This document shows, one piece after another, positions 10,421 through 21,975 of a stretch of DNA of 64,000 nucleotides (the first letter of the stretch is position 1; every line of letters begins with the position of its first letter). The stretch spans positions 1,128,971-1,192,970 of the forward strand of contig MU008175.1 in assembly GCA_010909165.1 (NCBI GenBank), written 5' to 3'. The translations under genes were made by a program, and so were the position numbers. Source of the DNA: Anthoceros angustus (taxonomy: Eukaryota > Streptophyta > Anthocerotopsida > Anthocerotales > Anthocerotaceae). The notes under the pieces were generated by a model. It made no database searches. It was not told where the DNA came from and saw nothing but the letters and a program-made list of their open reading frames with translations.

Positions 10421-13400
10421 TTGCAAGCTATGGCTCTGCGGAGATCATCTGCTCTTCTAGGAAGAGGTCCCGCTCAATTAGCTTCAAGGAACCAAGCGCT
10501 TGCAAACAACGAAGCCGTGACCTGGGCGACCATCGTTCCTGGACTCCGCCGAGATAAGCAGAAGTTCCAGGAGGCGGCTCGTCTTGCTCCTACTTCCGAC
10601 TGGAGAGTGTTGGATGATGGTGACGCCCGCAGGCCTGCTGCCCACCAGAGGAGTACGACGGCTGATGCCGTAAGCACACTATGCAAGACGGGGCAGCTAG
10701 CGGAGGCCGTTGAGGCCCTGGGGGTTTTGGTGCTCACTGACTGTCAGATTGCGAAGTTTCTCTTCTACACAGTTGTAAAACAATGTGTGGCCGTTAAGGA
10801 TCTGTCTCTGGGTCGCCGTGTTCATGCTCTCACTGTGAAGAAGGGGTATGAGTCGGACACGTTCTTGGGCAACCACATTTTGCGAATGTATGCTTCCCAT
10901 GCCACGTTGCAGGAAGCCATGGATGTGTTCACCATGGTTGCCAAACCAGATGCCTTCACGTGGTCTGCCATAATTTCTGCTCATGTGCAACACGGACAGG
11001 ATAAGCAGGCCATAGAACTATATGATCGGATGCGTAGGTCAAGTGTCAAGCCGGATGGCCATGTGTTCGTGGCAGCCCTCCAGGCTTGTGCGAGGGGAGC
11101 AGACTTGAAGTTTGGGCAGCAGGTGCATGCTGAGGTGCTGGCTGCTGGCGTGGAGCATGATTTGTTTGTCTCTAGTTGCCTGGTGGACATGTATGCGAAG
11201 TGTGGCAGCTTGGCAGATGCTCAGAGAGTGTTTGATGGGCTTTTTCAAAAAAATGTGGTGACATGGAGCACTATGATAGCAGGGTATTCCCAACAGGGGA
11301 TGGGGCAGGAAGCCCTTCATCTGTACAGGGCCATGCAACAAGAAGGCATTGTGGCCCCTGATAGTATGACATTCGTGTCCCTCCTGCAGGCTTGTGCAAG
11401 TGTGGGCGCCCCAGCGTTGGAAGAGGGAAGGCGCCTACACGCCCAAGTTAGAGAACGAGGCCATCAAGCGGATGTGTTTGTGGCCAACAGTCTGGTCAAC
11501 ATGTATGCAAAGTGTGGCAGCCTCGAGGATGCTCGGGGTGTGTTCGACAGACTTGGTAAAAAAACCGTGGTGTCGTGGAATGCTATGATATCAGGATACT
11601 CTCAGCAAGGCAGAGGGCAGGAAGCTCTTCATCTTTTCAGTGCAATGCAAGAAGAATGCGTGACTGGTCCAAACTCTGTGACGTTTGTGTGCCTCCTGCA
11701 GGCATGTGCAAGCATGGGCACTACTGCTTTGGAGAAGGGGAGGGAGCTTCATGCACACGCCAAAGAGCGAGGGCTTCAAGCTCATCTAGCTGTGGGCGGG
11801 AGCCTAGTAAACATGTACGCAAAGTGTGGCAGCTTAGAGGATGCTCGGGGTGTGTTTGATGGACTTAGTCAGAAGAATGTGGTGACCTGGAATGCCATGT
11901 TGGCAGGATACTCCCAGAAGGGCAGGGGGCATGAAGCCCTTGACATTTACAGAAGCATGCAAGAAGAAGGTGTGGTTGAACCCGATTCTGTGACATTTGT
12001 GACCCTCCTGCAGGCATGTGCAAGTGTGGGTACCCAGGCTTTGGAGAAGGGAAAGCAGCTCCATTCACACATTGAAGATCGAGGGTTTCAGGCAGATGTA
12101 TTTGTAGGCAACAGCTTGGTGAACATGTATGCAAAGTGTGGCAGCCTAGATGATGCTCAGGGTCTGTTTGACAGGCTTCCTCAGAAAGACGTGGTGACAT
12201 GGAATGCCATGATCGCAGGTTTCTCCCAGAAGGGAATGGGACTGGAAGCGTTTCATCTTTTCAATATTATGCAACAACAAGACGGGTCTGCTCCGAATTC
12301 TGTGACGTTTGTGTCCATCCTGCAGGCATGTGCAAGTATAGGCAACCAGGCGTTGGATAAAGGGAAGGAGCTTCATGCACAAATTAGACAACGAGGACTT
12401 GAAGCAGACATATTTGTAGCTAGCAGTTTGGTAGACATGTATGCAAAGTGTGGCAGCCTAGAGGATGCTCGCGGCATGTTTGACAGACTTGGAAACAAAA
12501 ATGTTGTAACGTGGAGTGCCATGATAGCAGGATATTCCCAGCAGGGAATGGGACTCGAAGCCCTTGGTCTGTACAGGGCTATGCAAGATGAGGGCATCGT
12601 TGCACCCAATTCTGTGACTTTTGTATGCCTTCTTCATGCATGTGCAAGTGTGGCGGCTTTGAATGTTGGAAGGCAGATTCATGGACAGATAATAGATCAA
12701 GGGCTTCAAGATGATGTCAATGTAAGCAACAGTTTAATAAACATGTATGCAAAGTCAGGTAGCATGGTTGATGCACAGCAGGTGTTTGATGCGTTATCCG
12801 AAAGAGATGTTATCACCTGGGGTGGACTGATTGCAGGATACACCCGCCAAGGCAACAGTGAAAGGGTTTTTGACTTGGTCCTCAGGATGAAAGAGGAAAG
12901 CATAAAGCCAGATGGCATCACGTTCATCAGTGTTCTTACAGTATGCAGTCATACAGGTCTGGTGAACAAGGGGCAAAAGTACTTCGAAGATATGACCAGA
13001 CAGCATGGCATAAGTCCCACGGCAGACCACTATGCCTGCATGGTGGATCTCCTGGGTCGTGCAGGACAACTGGATGAGGCACTAGCTTTGGTAAGGACAA
13101 TGCCTGTAGTGCCTAATGCTGCAGTGTGGCACACTCTATTAGGTGCTTGTCGAAAGTGGGGCAACGTGGAGGTGGGATGCCATGCTTTCGAAGAAGCAGT
13201 CAAGCTAGACAAGCAAGATGCAGCAGCTTATGTGTTGATGTCAAATATATACCTAGATGCCCAGATGTGGGAGCAGGCACAGGAGACACAGGCGAGGAGG
13301 AGAGGACTTGGGGCATGGAAGCAGCCTGGTCAGAGCTGGTGGACAGACATGGAAGGATTTGTGCATAGTTTTTTGGTTGGGGATAAGAAGCATCTCGAGG

Positions 13401-13486
13401 CTGAAGAAGGGCTGAAACTGCTGTCTTCCAGAATGGGGATCGAAGAGTACGTTCCCCATCACGTAGCCGCCGGCAGAGGTACCTAA
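10421..13486 (+). CDS. PLS-class E-type PPR protein, 7-module array
   Basis: Organellar RNA-binding PPR protein, single exon, 1021 residues. The start is either Met1 (10421) or Met4 (10430). The N-terminus (MALRRSSALLGRG) is Arg/Ser/Ala-rich with few acids, like a mitochondrial presequence. Seven copies of the W-x-x-M/I-I-x-x-Y/H signature (AFTWSAIISAHVQHG through VITWGGLIAGY) mark PLS triplets spaced about 102-105 residues. Each carries MYAKCGSL-DA, LQACASxG and LH-type L-motif phrases. The C-terminus has E and E+ features (ACRKWGNVEVG, SNIYLDAQMWEQA, GQSWWTDMEGFVHSFLVGD) and stops without the DYW deaminase domain. The tail VPHHVAAGRGT is unusual for the family. Target RNA and organelle cannot be read from this evidence. 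Confidence 0.93.
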   Translation: MQAMALRRSSALLGRGPAQLASRNQALANNEAVTWATIVPGLRRDKQKFQEAARLAPTSDWRVLDDGDARRPAAHQRSTTADAVSTLCKTGQLAEAVEALGVLVLTDCQIAKFLFYTVVKQCVAVKDLSLGRRVHALTVKKGYESDTFLGNHILRMYASHATLQEAMDVFTMVAKPDAFTWSAIISAHVQHGQDKQAIELYDRMRRSSVKPDGHVFVAALQACARGADLKFGQQVHAEVLAAGVEHDLFVSSCLVDMYAKCGSLADAQRVFDGLFQKNVVTWSTMIAGYSQQGMGQEALHLYRAMQQEGIVAPDSMTFVSLLQACASVGAPALEEGRRLHAQVRERGHQADVFVANSLVNMYAKCGSLEDARGVFDRLGKKTVVSWNAMISGYSQQGRGQEALHLFSAMQEECVTGPNSVTFVCLLQACASMGTTALEKGRELHAHAKERGLQAHLAVGGSLVNMYAKCGSLEDARGVFDGLSQKNVVTWNAMLAGYSQKGRGHEALDIYRSMQEEGVVEPDSVTFVTLLQACASVGTQALEKGKQLHSHIEDRGFQADVFVGNSLVNMYAKCGSLDDAQGLFDRLPQKDVVTWNAMIAGFSQKGMGLEAFHLFNIMQQQDGSAPNSVTFVSILQACASIGNQALDKGKELHAQIRQRGLEADIFVASSLVDMYAKCGSLEDARGMFDRLGNKNVVTWSAMIAGYSQQGMGLEALGLYRAMQDEGIVAPNSVTFVCLLHACASVAALNVGRQIHGQIIDQGLQDDVNVSNSLINMYAKSGSMVDAQQVFDALSERDVITWGGLIAGYTRQGNSERVFDLVLRMKEESIKPDGITFISVLTVCSHTGLVNKGQKYFEDMTRQHGISPTADHYACMVDLLGRAGQLDEALALVRTMPVVPNAAVWHTLLGACRKWGNVEVGCHAFEEAVKLDKQDAAAYVLMSNIYLDAQMWEQAQETQARRRGLGAWKQPGQSWWTDMEGFVHSFLVGDKKHLEAEEGLKLLSSRMGIEEYVPHHVAAGRGT

Positions 13487-15349
13487 CCATGGACGAAAGA
13501 TCAGACGGATTTGTGTGGAACAGCGAGAAACTGGCTGTTGCCAAATAAGACACAGAGGGGAGCCCGGACTGATTGTGAAAAATTTGGGGTTCTTGTTGAC
13601 TGCCACACGCACCTGCCACCATGTTCAGAGGATGAAGCGAACCGCGTACCGTTTGCAGGATGGATGTCCGGTATAAGCGCATGTGCCCAGGCATACTGGT
13701 ACGAATCTTGCGGTTTGGCTGCCTGTAATGATATGGGATGCACTTTACTGAAGTTCAAACCCTCAGCTGATGGACCGATTATCCAGTTCATGCAGGTAGG
13801 TCGGTGTCTTGGTTGATGCCTCGAACTCAAAGGCGCCCGGCCTGCTCAAGGCTTGACGGATTTAGTCAAGAAGATGAGATGTGCCAGACATGGACACCTT
13901 TGACATCAGGAGACTCCCGTTTTGACATGGGCAAGTGTTGTACTCCAACGTTGAAGAGAGACAGCTTCAATGTTGGCGTTCACGTAGGCGGCAGCCACAC
14001 CTAGTGCGAAAACGATGATAGACGTGTTTATAGCACAAAGGGCCGACGGGTTTTTGAGGTTCATGATCACAGCTCGGCAAGAATCATGCATTGGGCTTCT
14101 GGAGTAGCGAGGAAAGGCAAACAAAATGCAGCCGGCATTATTAAAGACATGAAGTTGGGGGCATCAGAATTGAGTATGATTACTGAGCAGAGTTCTGCTT
14201 TTCAGCAGGGATGGGCAACGTCGTGGTGGCGACTCTGCGAGTCTTGATGAAGTGGGATGCTCGACAAAGCCGACAGAGACCGCTTGACAAGGGAGTTCAT
14301 CCTTTCCTCATTCTTAATCGCCATTTATTTGCTCTTTTTCTCACTGTCCAATGACCTGATTTGTATGTTCTCATTGTTTTCGTCCAGGGTTCCCTCAGCT
14401 AACTAGCCTGAAGCTGAAGCAGGGGAGACGTGATTATCATGGGTCATCCGATCTCGTATCTTCTCCATTCGTAAAATTTGGAATCGAAAAAAATAGGAAG
14501 TTGATAACTAGATAGGGAGTGTACAATACATATCACTTAATATTTACCAATATGCACTTCGAAAGTCCTACCACCACATACCTACCTAGTCTTCCATGGC
14601 CCGGCCAGGGCGGAGAGTTTGTAATTGCAGATTTTACCACGGTACTTATTGTTAGCAATTTGGCAACATTGGCAGATGAGAATTGAAACCTACCGGTGGT
14701 CTCATCTCATGTTCACGATGTCATCTCCTTCCTGATAGCAAAATGATCCCAAAACTGTCGTACATTGCGAACTGGACTTCCCACATGTTTCATACACATT
14801 GGAGCAAAATTGCGGCAAGCAAAAATTTATGTGCGGTGGTGGCATCCGCTCTGTTCATCTTATTAATCTCTACATTGATCTCTCGTCGAATGATGAACCG
14901 CGGGCGGTGATCTGCCCTCGGGTGATGGATGCCTCAAATGAAATGCTTTAAAAGGCCAACATAGGAGATTTTGTTGTCAGCTTACGTGGTGTATCTGCGT
15001 CTAACGGATTACAAGGCACCAGAACATGGAAGTTGTTGTGCCGGGAATGTGCATTTTAGGCGATGGTTTTGGATAAGCCAGATGGTGGCAGATTTTGGAC
15101 ACAAAAAGCAGAACAAGTTTGTGACAACGGCAACTGCCGAGATCTGTTGTTTGGGCAGTTTTTGGACACAATAAGAAGAGAAGAGATTTGTGAGAATACG
15201 ATCGTTTGGGGACAATTCCAGTTTCGGCGAAGAATCAGGAGCTATGACTTGTTGTGGTATCGCTGGCCTATGATGGTGTATCAGAGCAGGCTGCAGAGCA
15301 TGAAGACACTTTTCTGAGGCATGTAGATGTGACAGAAAACCAGAGCACA
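13487..15349. other. Intergenic, upstream of GEX1-like gene
   Basis: No gene was recognised on either strand. An alternative in-frame Met for the GEX1-like gene lies at 15254. The rest is unremarkable sequence with scattered short open frames. Confidence 0.4.
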
Positions 15350-17784
15350 ATGATTCCTAACGAACCTGAAAAATCCAAGAGTGTGCCAACACTTGTCACA
15401 ACTAAGACCGTCTTTGCAACGGTGCTGTTGAATCTCCTCCTCTTGCTTCTGGTCAGCTCCATTCAAGTGAAAGCGCTTCTCGTGCTTTGGCGTTGGTACT
15501 CGGGATTTGTGTCGGATGGAAGCCCGCGGTCCACGATTGAAGTTTCCCCTGCAACTGTTGTGCCATCTGCTTGGACACAACATCTATCCAGCGGGGAAAA
15601 CACTTTCAGGCACGAGATCGACGGTTGCTGGACACAGGCATATGAAGGAATCTTACCGACGTGTGAAATCGGTTCTGACAAAGAGAAAAGATCAAGGATA
15701 GCATTGGCTCTTGCCAACTGCTTCTTGTCTTCATCTGGCTTTCCGCAGGCTCACTGCCCTGACACCAGGCCCGCGCTGGAATGCACCGCCGATTTTCCAG
15801 ACGACGTCCATTCCATTTTTGTTGTATTCTACAATGAAGCACATTCGATCTGCCATCACCTGCAGTGAGTTCTTCATCCAAGGCTCTGGTTTGTACCGGA
15901 CGGATTGCTTGTCCGCCTCTTGCCCCGCAATGTTCTGAGCCGTAAGAGTTTGATTCTGAGACTGGCTCATGTGGAAGGACAGAAACAGAATTCAACACTT
16001 GTTGAAAGTTCTCTAATCCTGGGTTGTGCAGAAGGACATCTGAACTTCAGACTGGGAAGGCGCCATGTGATGATGAGATATTAGGAAGAGCGGCGGAAAA
16101 ATTACAGGGAATTGGTTCAGTTACCGTGACAGAGGCAGAGGCGGACGGTCTGGTTTCAACCCCAAACGCAGCGGGTGCGGTGCCTGTAGGGACGGCAAAT
16201 AGGATTGAGTCGGTACTAACAGAACTGTCGGCCATAGCCTCAGACGCGCAACGAGGCATGGAGGTAAAAAGTTGGACTCGTTGCGTTTCTTGCATCCAAG
16301 AACATTAGCGGTCCTCATGAGACTAACCTTCGTTGCTGCCAGACTGTGCTTATGTCTCAAGATCATATGCTGCAGCGGCAAAGAACACTAGCGGAAGCAT
16401 TGTCTCTGGAACTTACGAGGTTGCAGACAGATCATGCTGATATTGCTGCCCCGGTAATCGCATTTCTTCAGGAGGTGCCGGAACTCAGGGAACCACCAGA
16501 GATTGACAAGAACTCAGAAGTTTGGACGGCCATGGATGAGAGCACGTCATCACTCCATCAACTGTCGGAATTGGCAAGGCTGCACAAAGACGAGTTCACA
16601 AGCTGGCAAGGTGAACTGGACGCGATGTATCAGCGCCTAGCAGATGGCTCGTCGGAGCTGCTGAAGTCTCAGGTCATTTTTCTTGGACATGCATCATTCC
16701 ACTGCTTCTTATGATTCATGAATGAGTAGAAAATATCCCCCGGAATTGCATGTTGTGCTGTACGTGTGTTCGGCAATCCAGTAACAAGCGTTGCCCTAAC
16801 TTTGAAACAGGCGGCTATTGCAGCAAAGCAGGCTGTAGCTGTTGAATCATTGGATAACCTGTTCTCTTCATATGATGTGATCGTGGATGACAGAAAACCT
16901 CTGAAAACGTTCTTTTTCTATCTAGTCTTTGCTTCTGTTTTGTACTTCATCACCAATATCAGGCAGACCCACGGAGCAAGGATGCTAATTTACTACGGTT
17001 AGGACAATGGTCGTCCTTAGTGCAATACCAAGATGATCCATCTGCTATCTTCTAGAAGCCCTTGACCTTGCCCTTCTCTATTTTGTGTTATTGACCGTAA
17101 AGTGTACCTGAGACAATGTTAGTTGCAGTTCTTCTTCCAGGCTTATGCTTGGAGGTATTGTTGGTCCTCCTTCAAGTGACCGGGTCATTGAAGAAATTGC
17201 GGACGCTTAATGTTGAGCTGTCCTGGATCAGAGGAGCCGTCACTGCCTTGGAATTCCTGGGATTCGACTACAAAACTAGAGCTTTGAGGTGTTTTCCAGT
17301 ATCTGTATCTTTGCAAGGAGGCACAACAAGAGTGTTTTTCGATCTAATTTATTAGTGCATGTGCAGAAGTATGGCGCTGTCATTGTTCAAGCCGCTGGTG
17401 GTATTCAAGAGGCTTCTGGCGGGCACAGAAAGTGAGAAACAAGTCTGTCACGTACCACCTTGCAGAGCTTGTGTTCTATCCCGTGCTGACGGTTTGTAAA
17501 CTTGGCCCAGAAGCTGCGGACACAAGCGATCCTCTTTATCGTCTCCCTCGAAAGGAACATCGGCAACGGCACCGATACATGCTCCGCGAAGGAGTGAGGA
17601 GGTACTAGTCTATTACTGTGAAAAATGACACGAAGCAGCCAGTGAACGGCAATTTGACGGCTTGCTCCTCGTTTCTCACAGGCCTGATCGTGTGCGGCCC
17701 ATAACCGCGGACTTCCTCGACACAGAGTCGGTGGAAGAGTTCACAGCGAGGATCATGAATGGCCGTCCATTTGATGATGACTGA
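15350..17784 (+). CDS. GEX1: GEX1/Brambleberry/Kar5-family nuclear fusion protein
   Basis: Nuclear-envelope protein of the family needed for gamete nuclear fusion (plant GEX1, fish Brambleberry, yeast Kar5). Proposed exons: 15350-15864, 16032-16263, 16343-16672, 16811-16997, 17141-17288, 17367-17431, 17511-17601 and 17682-17784. All phases join, giving 556 residues, slightly shorter than Arabidopsis GEX1. A hydrophobic leader (VFATVLLNLLLLLLVSS) suits a signal peptide. Next comes the family cysteine-rich domain with CWTQAYEGILPTC, EKRSRIALALANCF, a CPDTRPALEC region and ICHHLQ. A long helical stretch follows (about 170-400), then a KTFFFYLVFASVLYFITN membrane segment with the conserved RQTH-type turn, and further hydrophobic segments. 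The C-terminus is Arg-rich then acidic (FDDD). Met 15350 is preferred over 15254 because it places the leader at the N-terminus. The last three exons rest on phase and splice signals. Confidence 0.85.
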
Positions 17785-18196
17785 TGGGACAGGCAACAAT
17801 TTCTGACAAACATCCTCAACACAGCGGAACATCAGAAGGATTGATCACGTTGCAGAAGAGCCATTCGAGAACTGTCTACAAGTGGCTGGGACGAATTGGA
17901 AGTTGTGTTGTCTCTTCAGGCCCACTCTCGTTTGGAACGTTGCAAGTTGACCTGTCCTTCAGCTCATGCTTTAGGTGATGGAGGGCGCTGCACTTGTGGG
18001 TGGTTGGTGTTGTTAGCAATTCACTTCGTCATTCAGGTCTTTTGAGAGCAGCAGAGCTGAGTAATGCCTCTGCAATGGTATCCCTGCTGCCAAAGTGAGT
18101 ATATCCAGTTACTTAAGGTAGAAGCCACCATTTGCAAACCGTGTGCTGTCATCTTGACTTCCAGGGCGATGTAGCTACCGGTGTGCCTGGCAACTA
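17785..18196. other. Convergent intergenic gap
   Basis: This 412-bp stretch lies between the 3' ends of the GEX1-like gene (+) and a PPR gene (-). It presumably holds both 3' untranslated regions. No defined motif was recognised. Confidence 0.4.
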
Positions 18197-21100
18197 TTAC
18201 TCCTCCCTGCTTTTGGTATCCCGAATGTGGTTCAGCTGTAAAGTTACCTCTTCTAACAGATCGTAGAGTTGCTCATGCTCTGGATGCTCGCAGTCTCCTA
18301 CCATAAAACTGCGTACTCCCTGCTCATACTCAATCCAGCTCTGGCCAGGTTCCTTCCGAGCACCTTCCTGTTGCCTTAAAGCATGCACCTCCATGGCGCG
18401 GTGAGGAAGGCCAGCGGCAGCATAGATCTGAGACATCAAGACGTATGCTGCAGCATGTTTAGGTTGTAGACGCACTGCAAATTCAAAAACCTGTTGTCCC
18501 AGCACTACGTTGCCGTGCTTCCGACAGGCACCCAGCAAGCACAGCCAAATTTTTAAGTCAGGTTGTATTGGCATTTTGGCTATGAACTCTTGCACCTCTG
18601 TGAAGTAGCCTGCACGTCCATACAGGTCCACCATACTGACATAATGCTCAATCTCTGGTGCCAATCCATGATCTTTGCTCATGGATTCAAAGAATTTCAC
18701 CCCTGTATCCACAAGGCCAGCATGACTGCATGCCGAAAGAAGTGAAACAAAGGTAACAATGTCTGGCTTGATACCCGCAAGCTGCATTTTATCATAGCAC
18801 TGCAGGACTAGTTGACCACTTCCATGCTGTGCATATCCTGCGATCATGGCATTCCATGTCACCACATCTCGTTCGGGAAGCCTGTCGAAGACTTCACAGG
18901 CCTCCTGTAAGCTGCCACATTTTGAGAACATGTCCACCAAGCAGTTGCCGATAAGCACGTCGGCCTCCAATCCTCGGTTCTGAATCTCGCGATGCAGTTG
19001 TTTTCCTTTATGTAGAGCTCCAGCGCTCGCGCATGCTTTCAACAGGTAGGAAAAGGTGATGGGATGTGCTGGAGTGATCCCCTCAGCTTGCATACTAGCA
19101 TAGAGAGCAAGAGACTCATGGCCAAATCCATGCTGAGCATATCCTGCGAGCATTGCATTCCATGACCCAACTTCTCTTATAGTCATCTTGTCAAACACAC
19201 TGCGGGCATCCTCTAGGCTGCCACATTTGGCATACATGTCCACCAGACAATTTCCAATAATTACGTCAGATTGAAGCTCCCTTTCCTGGATCTGCAAATG
19301 CAGATTCTTGCCCTGATTTAAGTCTCCAATGCTCGCACATGCGTTCAAGAGACAAACGAAAGTAACGTGATTTGCTGGGTAGATGCCCTCCTGCTGCATG
19401 CTAGCATAGAGAGAAAGTGACTCTTGACCAAGTCCATGCTGGGCATATCCTGCAATCATGGCAGTCCATGTGACCACATCTTTAACAGTCAACGTGTCAA
19501 ATACTTTCCGAGCATCCTCAATGCTCCCGCATTTTGCATACATGTCAACGAGGCTGTTGCCAACAACAACAATTGATTCTAAACCCTGATCCTGGATTTC
19601 GGAATGCAGCTTCTTGCCGTAATGCAAAGCTTCAAAGCTTGCACAAGCTTTAAGGAGACACAAAAATGTCACAGCATCGGCTGCAGTCAGGCCCTCCTCT
19701 TCCATGGCCACATAAAGAGAAAAGGCCTCCTGACTACACCCCTGATGAGCGTATCCTGAAAGCATTGCATTCCATGTGACTACAGTTTTCATAGGCAGAT
19801 TGTCAAAGATTTTTCGCGCATCCTGTAGACTACCACATTTTGCATACATATCCACCAGGCAGTTGCTAATTACAACATCTGCTTCCAGTCCTCTTTGCTG
19901 TATTTCACAATGAAGTTGTTTGCCCTCATGCAAGGCTCCAATGCTGGCGCATGCTCTCAACAGGCAAACATATGTCACATGATCAGCTAGAGTGATGCCC
20001 TCCTCTTGCATCCTCCTGTACAAAGAGAGGGCTTCCTGAACGAGACCATGCTCAGCATATCCAGCAATCATAGCAGTCCAGGTCACCACATTTTTTGTAG
20101 GCAAAGTGTCAAAAACTCTGCGTGCATCTTCTACACTCCCACATTTTGAATACATATCCACAAGGCTGTTGCCAACAACCACATCAGCTTGAAATCCACG
20201 AATTTGAATCTGGGAGTGAAGGTCCTTCCCCTCATCCAAAGCTCTGGAGCTGGCGCATGCTTTAGCAAGGGAAGCAAAAGTAGTATGATCAGCTGGAGGG
20301 CCGTCCTCCTGTTGCATCACTGCATACAAGCTCAGAGCCTCATGACCCAGCCCATGCTGGGCATATCCTGTGATCATGGCATTCCAAGTCACAAGATTCC
20401 TCGTAGGCATCCTCTCAAACAATTTTCGAGCATCTTCCAAGTTTCCACATTTTGAATATCCTGTCACCATGGCAGTCCATGTCACTGTATCCTTTTCTGG
20501 CATTGCATCAAATACAAAGTGGGCATCCTCCAAGCTGCCACATTTTGCGTACATGTCTATCAAGGAGTTTCCAACAAATATATTTGCTTGCAAGTTACTC
20601 TGCAAAATATCAGCATGGACCTCCTTCCCTGATGCAAGATCTTCTGCACACGCACATGCTTTCAGAACTGCTACAAAGACATAATTGTCTGGTGTAGCTG
20701 CTGCTGACTGTCGCATCTGTGCATAGAGTTTTATGGCATGCATAGGCTGCCCATGTTCAGCATGTGCCAGAATAATTGAAGACCACAAGAAAGTGTCTAC
20801 ATCAGGCAGGCTGGTAAATACCTGGGCTGCTTCTCGCAACAGCCCATGAGAAGCATACATCCGGATGATGTGGTTGGCCAGGAAGGTGTTTGACTGATAC
20901 CCGGTCTTGAAAATAAGTGCGTGAATGAGCCTCCCAACGGGAAGATACCTCTGTGCAATGCACAATCTAAGAACACGGTACATGAGAGGTGTAGAGACAT
21001 AGAAACCTCGCTCCACCAGAAGGCCCAACTGCTCAATCGCGGCACGGAGCTGTCCCTCCTCAGTCCAGAACTCAGCACCAGGAGCTGCTTCATACTCGAC

Positions 21101-21545
21101 CGCCCTACAAGGTCGAAGGGACTATCAAAAACAGTCATTGCACAAGCAGCCTACTTGCCATGCGACAGTAGTCTTCGAAGGTTGCAAACCGATACTGTAC
21201 TACAAGCAAATGCAGCTGAAAACGACCAAACCTGCAGAACTCGTCAGGTCCCTCGTGCTCAGGTCTGTGGGCGCGACCCACAGCCTTGGGAACTGGTGGC
21301 TTTCTTCCATCATCGTACGGAGGGTGTGAGCCACCCACCAAGGCTGCGGCGATGGAGTGCTTGTTGCACTGGTTGTCCCAGCACAAGACAGGATCGGTCG
21401 GGTGTGCACTTGATTCCCCGGGGCTGGTTTCGGACTTGCAAAGTTCTGCTGCTCCTGCCCACGATGTCCTGCAACAGTCCTTCAAATTGCTGCGTCTGGA
21501 GTGACTTTGAATCAAGGGAGTCACCAAATGGCGACCTTTCTTCAT
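18197..21545 (-). CDS. PLS-class E-type PPR protein, 8-module array (paralogue A)
   Basis: Organellar RNA-binding PPR protein. The PPR body lies in 18197-21104. A first exon at 21232-21545 is inferred: a GTTTGG donor follows DEFC(AG), a TTGTAG acceptor precedes the continuation, the 127-bp intron joins in phase, and the neighbouring paralogue has the same arrangement. The joined protein is 1073 residues. Eight W-x-x-M signatures are present, from FLWSSIILAHAEHG to VVTWNAMIAGYAQHG. The second and third are separated by only 31 residues (an extra S motif), then units of about 102 residues follow. The tail is E/E+ (GQSWIEYEQGVRSFMVGD, HPEHEQLYDLL) without DYW. A start at Met 21028, inside exon 2, would lose the N-terminal segment. 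Exon 1 is basic and Ser-rich, compatible with a transit peptide. Confidence 0.88.
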
Positions 21546-21975
21546 TTGCCCTGTGATAGCGCCATTGCGCTGCCGACCGCCCTTCTCTCTTCAGGCAAGG
21601 ACGCGTAATCCCACTGCTCCTGACTTGGTAGCTGGGCATTTCAGACTCTTCACCGTTGTTGGCATTCCTGCATATCGGCCTGTTAAATCAGGGACGCACC
21701 TTGGTCGTCAAACAGAGCAGAACGGCTCATCCGTCGTCCCAACCGTGTGGCCAGCCAAGGGACAATTCAACTGCCGAATTCCACCGTTCAAGAAGAGATT
21801 CGTCAGTGCACTTCGACAGGCAGAATGTCTCACTGGAAGGGACTTCCACGATGCCCGATCCGGATGGCTTTTCGATGTTTTCCGGCTTGTTCAACCCTGG
21901 CTGTTGAAATCTCTCGCTGGGTATTGTCTAGATGCCGTGGTATCCGTTTTCTGGCAAGGTCTCATTGTCCACTGT
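21546..21975. other. Intergenic between two tandem PPR genes
   Basis: About 430 bp between paralogue A (5' side) and paralogue B (3' side), both on the minus strand. It should contain the promoter of A. No TATA box stands out and no gene is seen. Confidence 0.4.
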
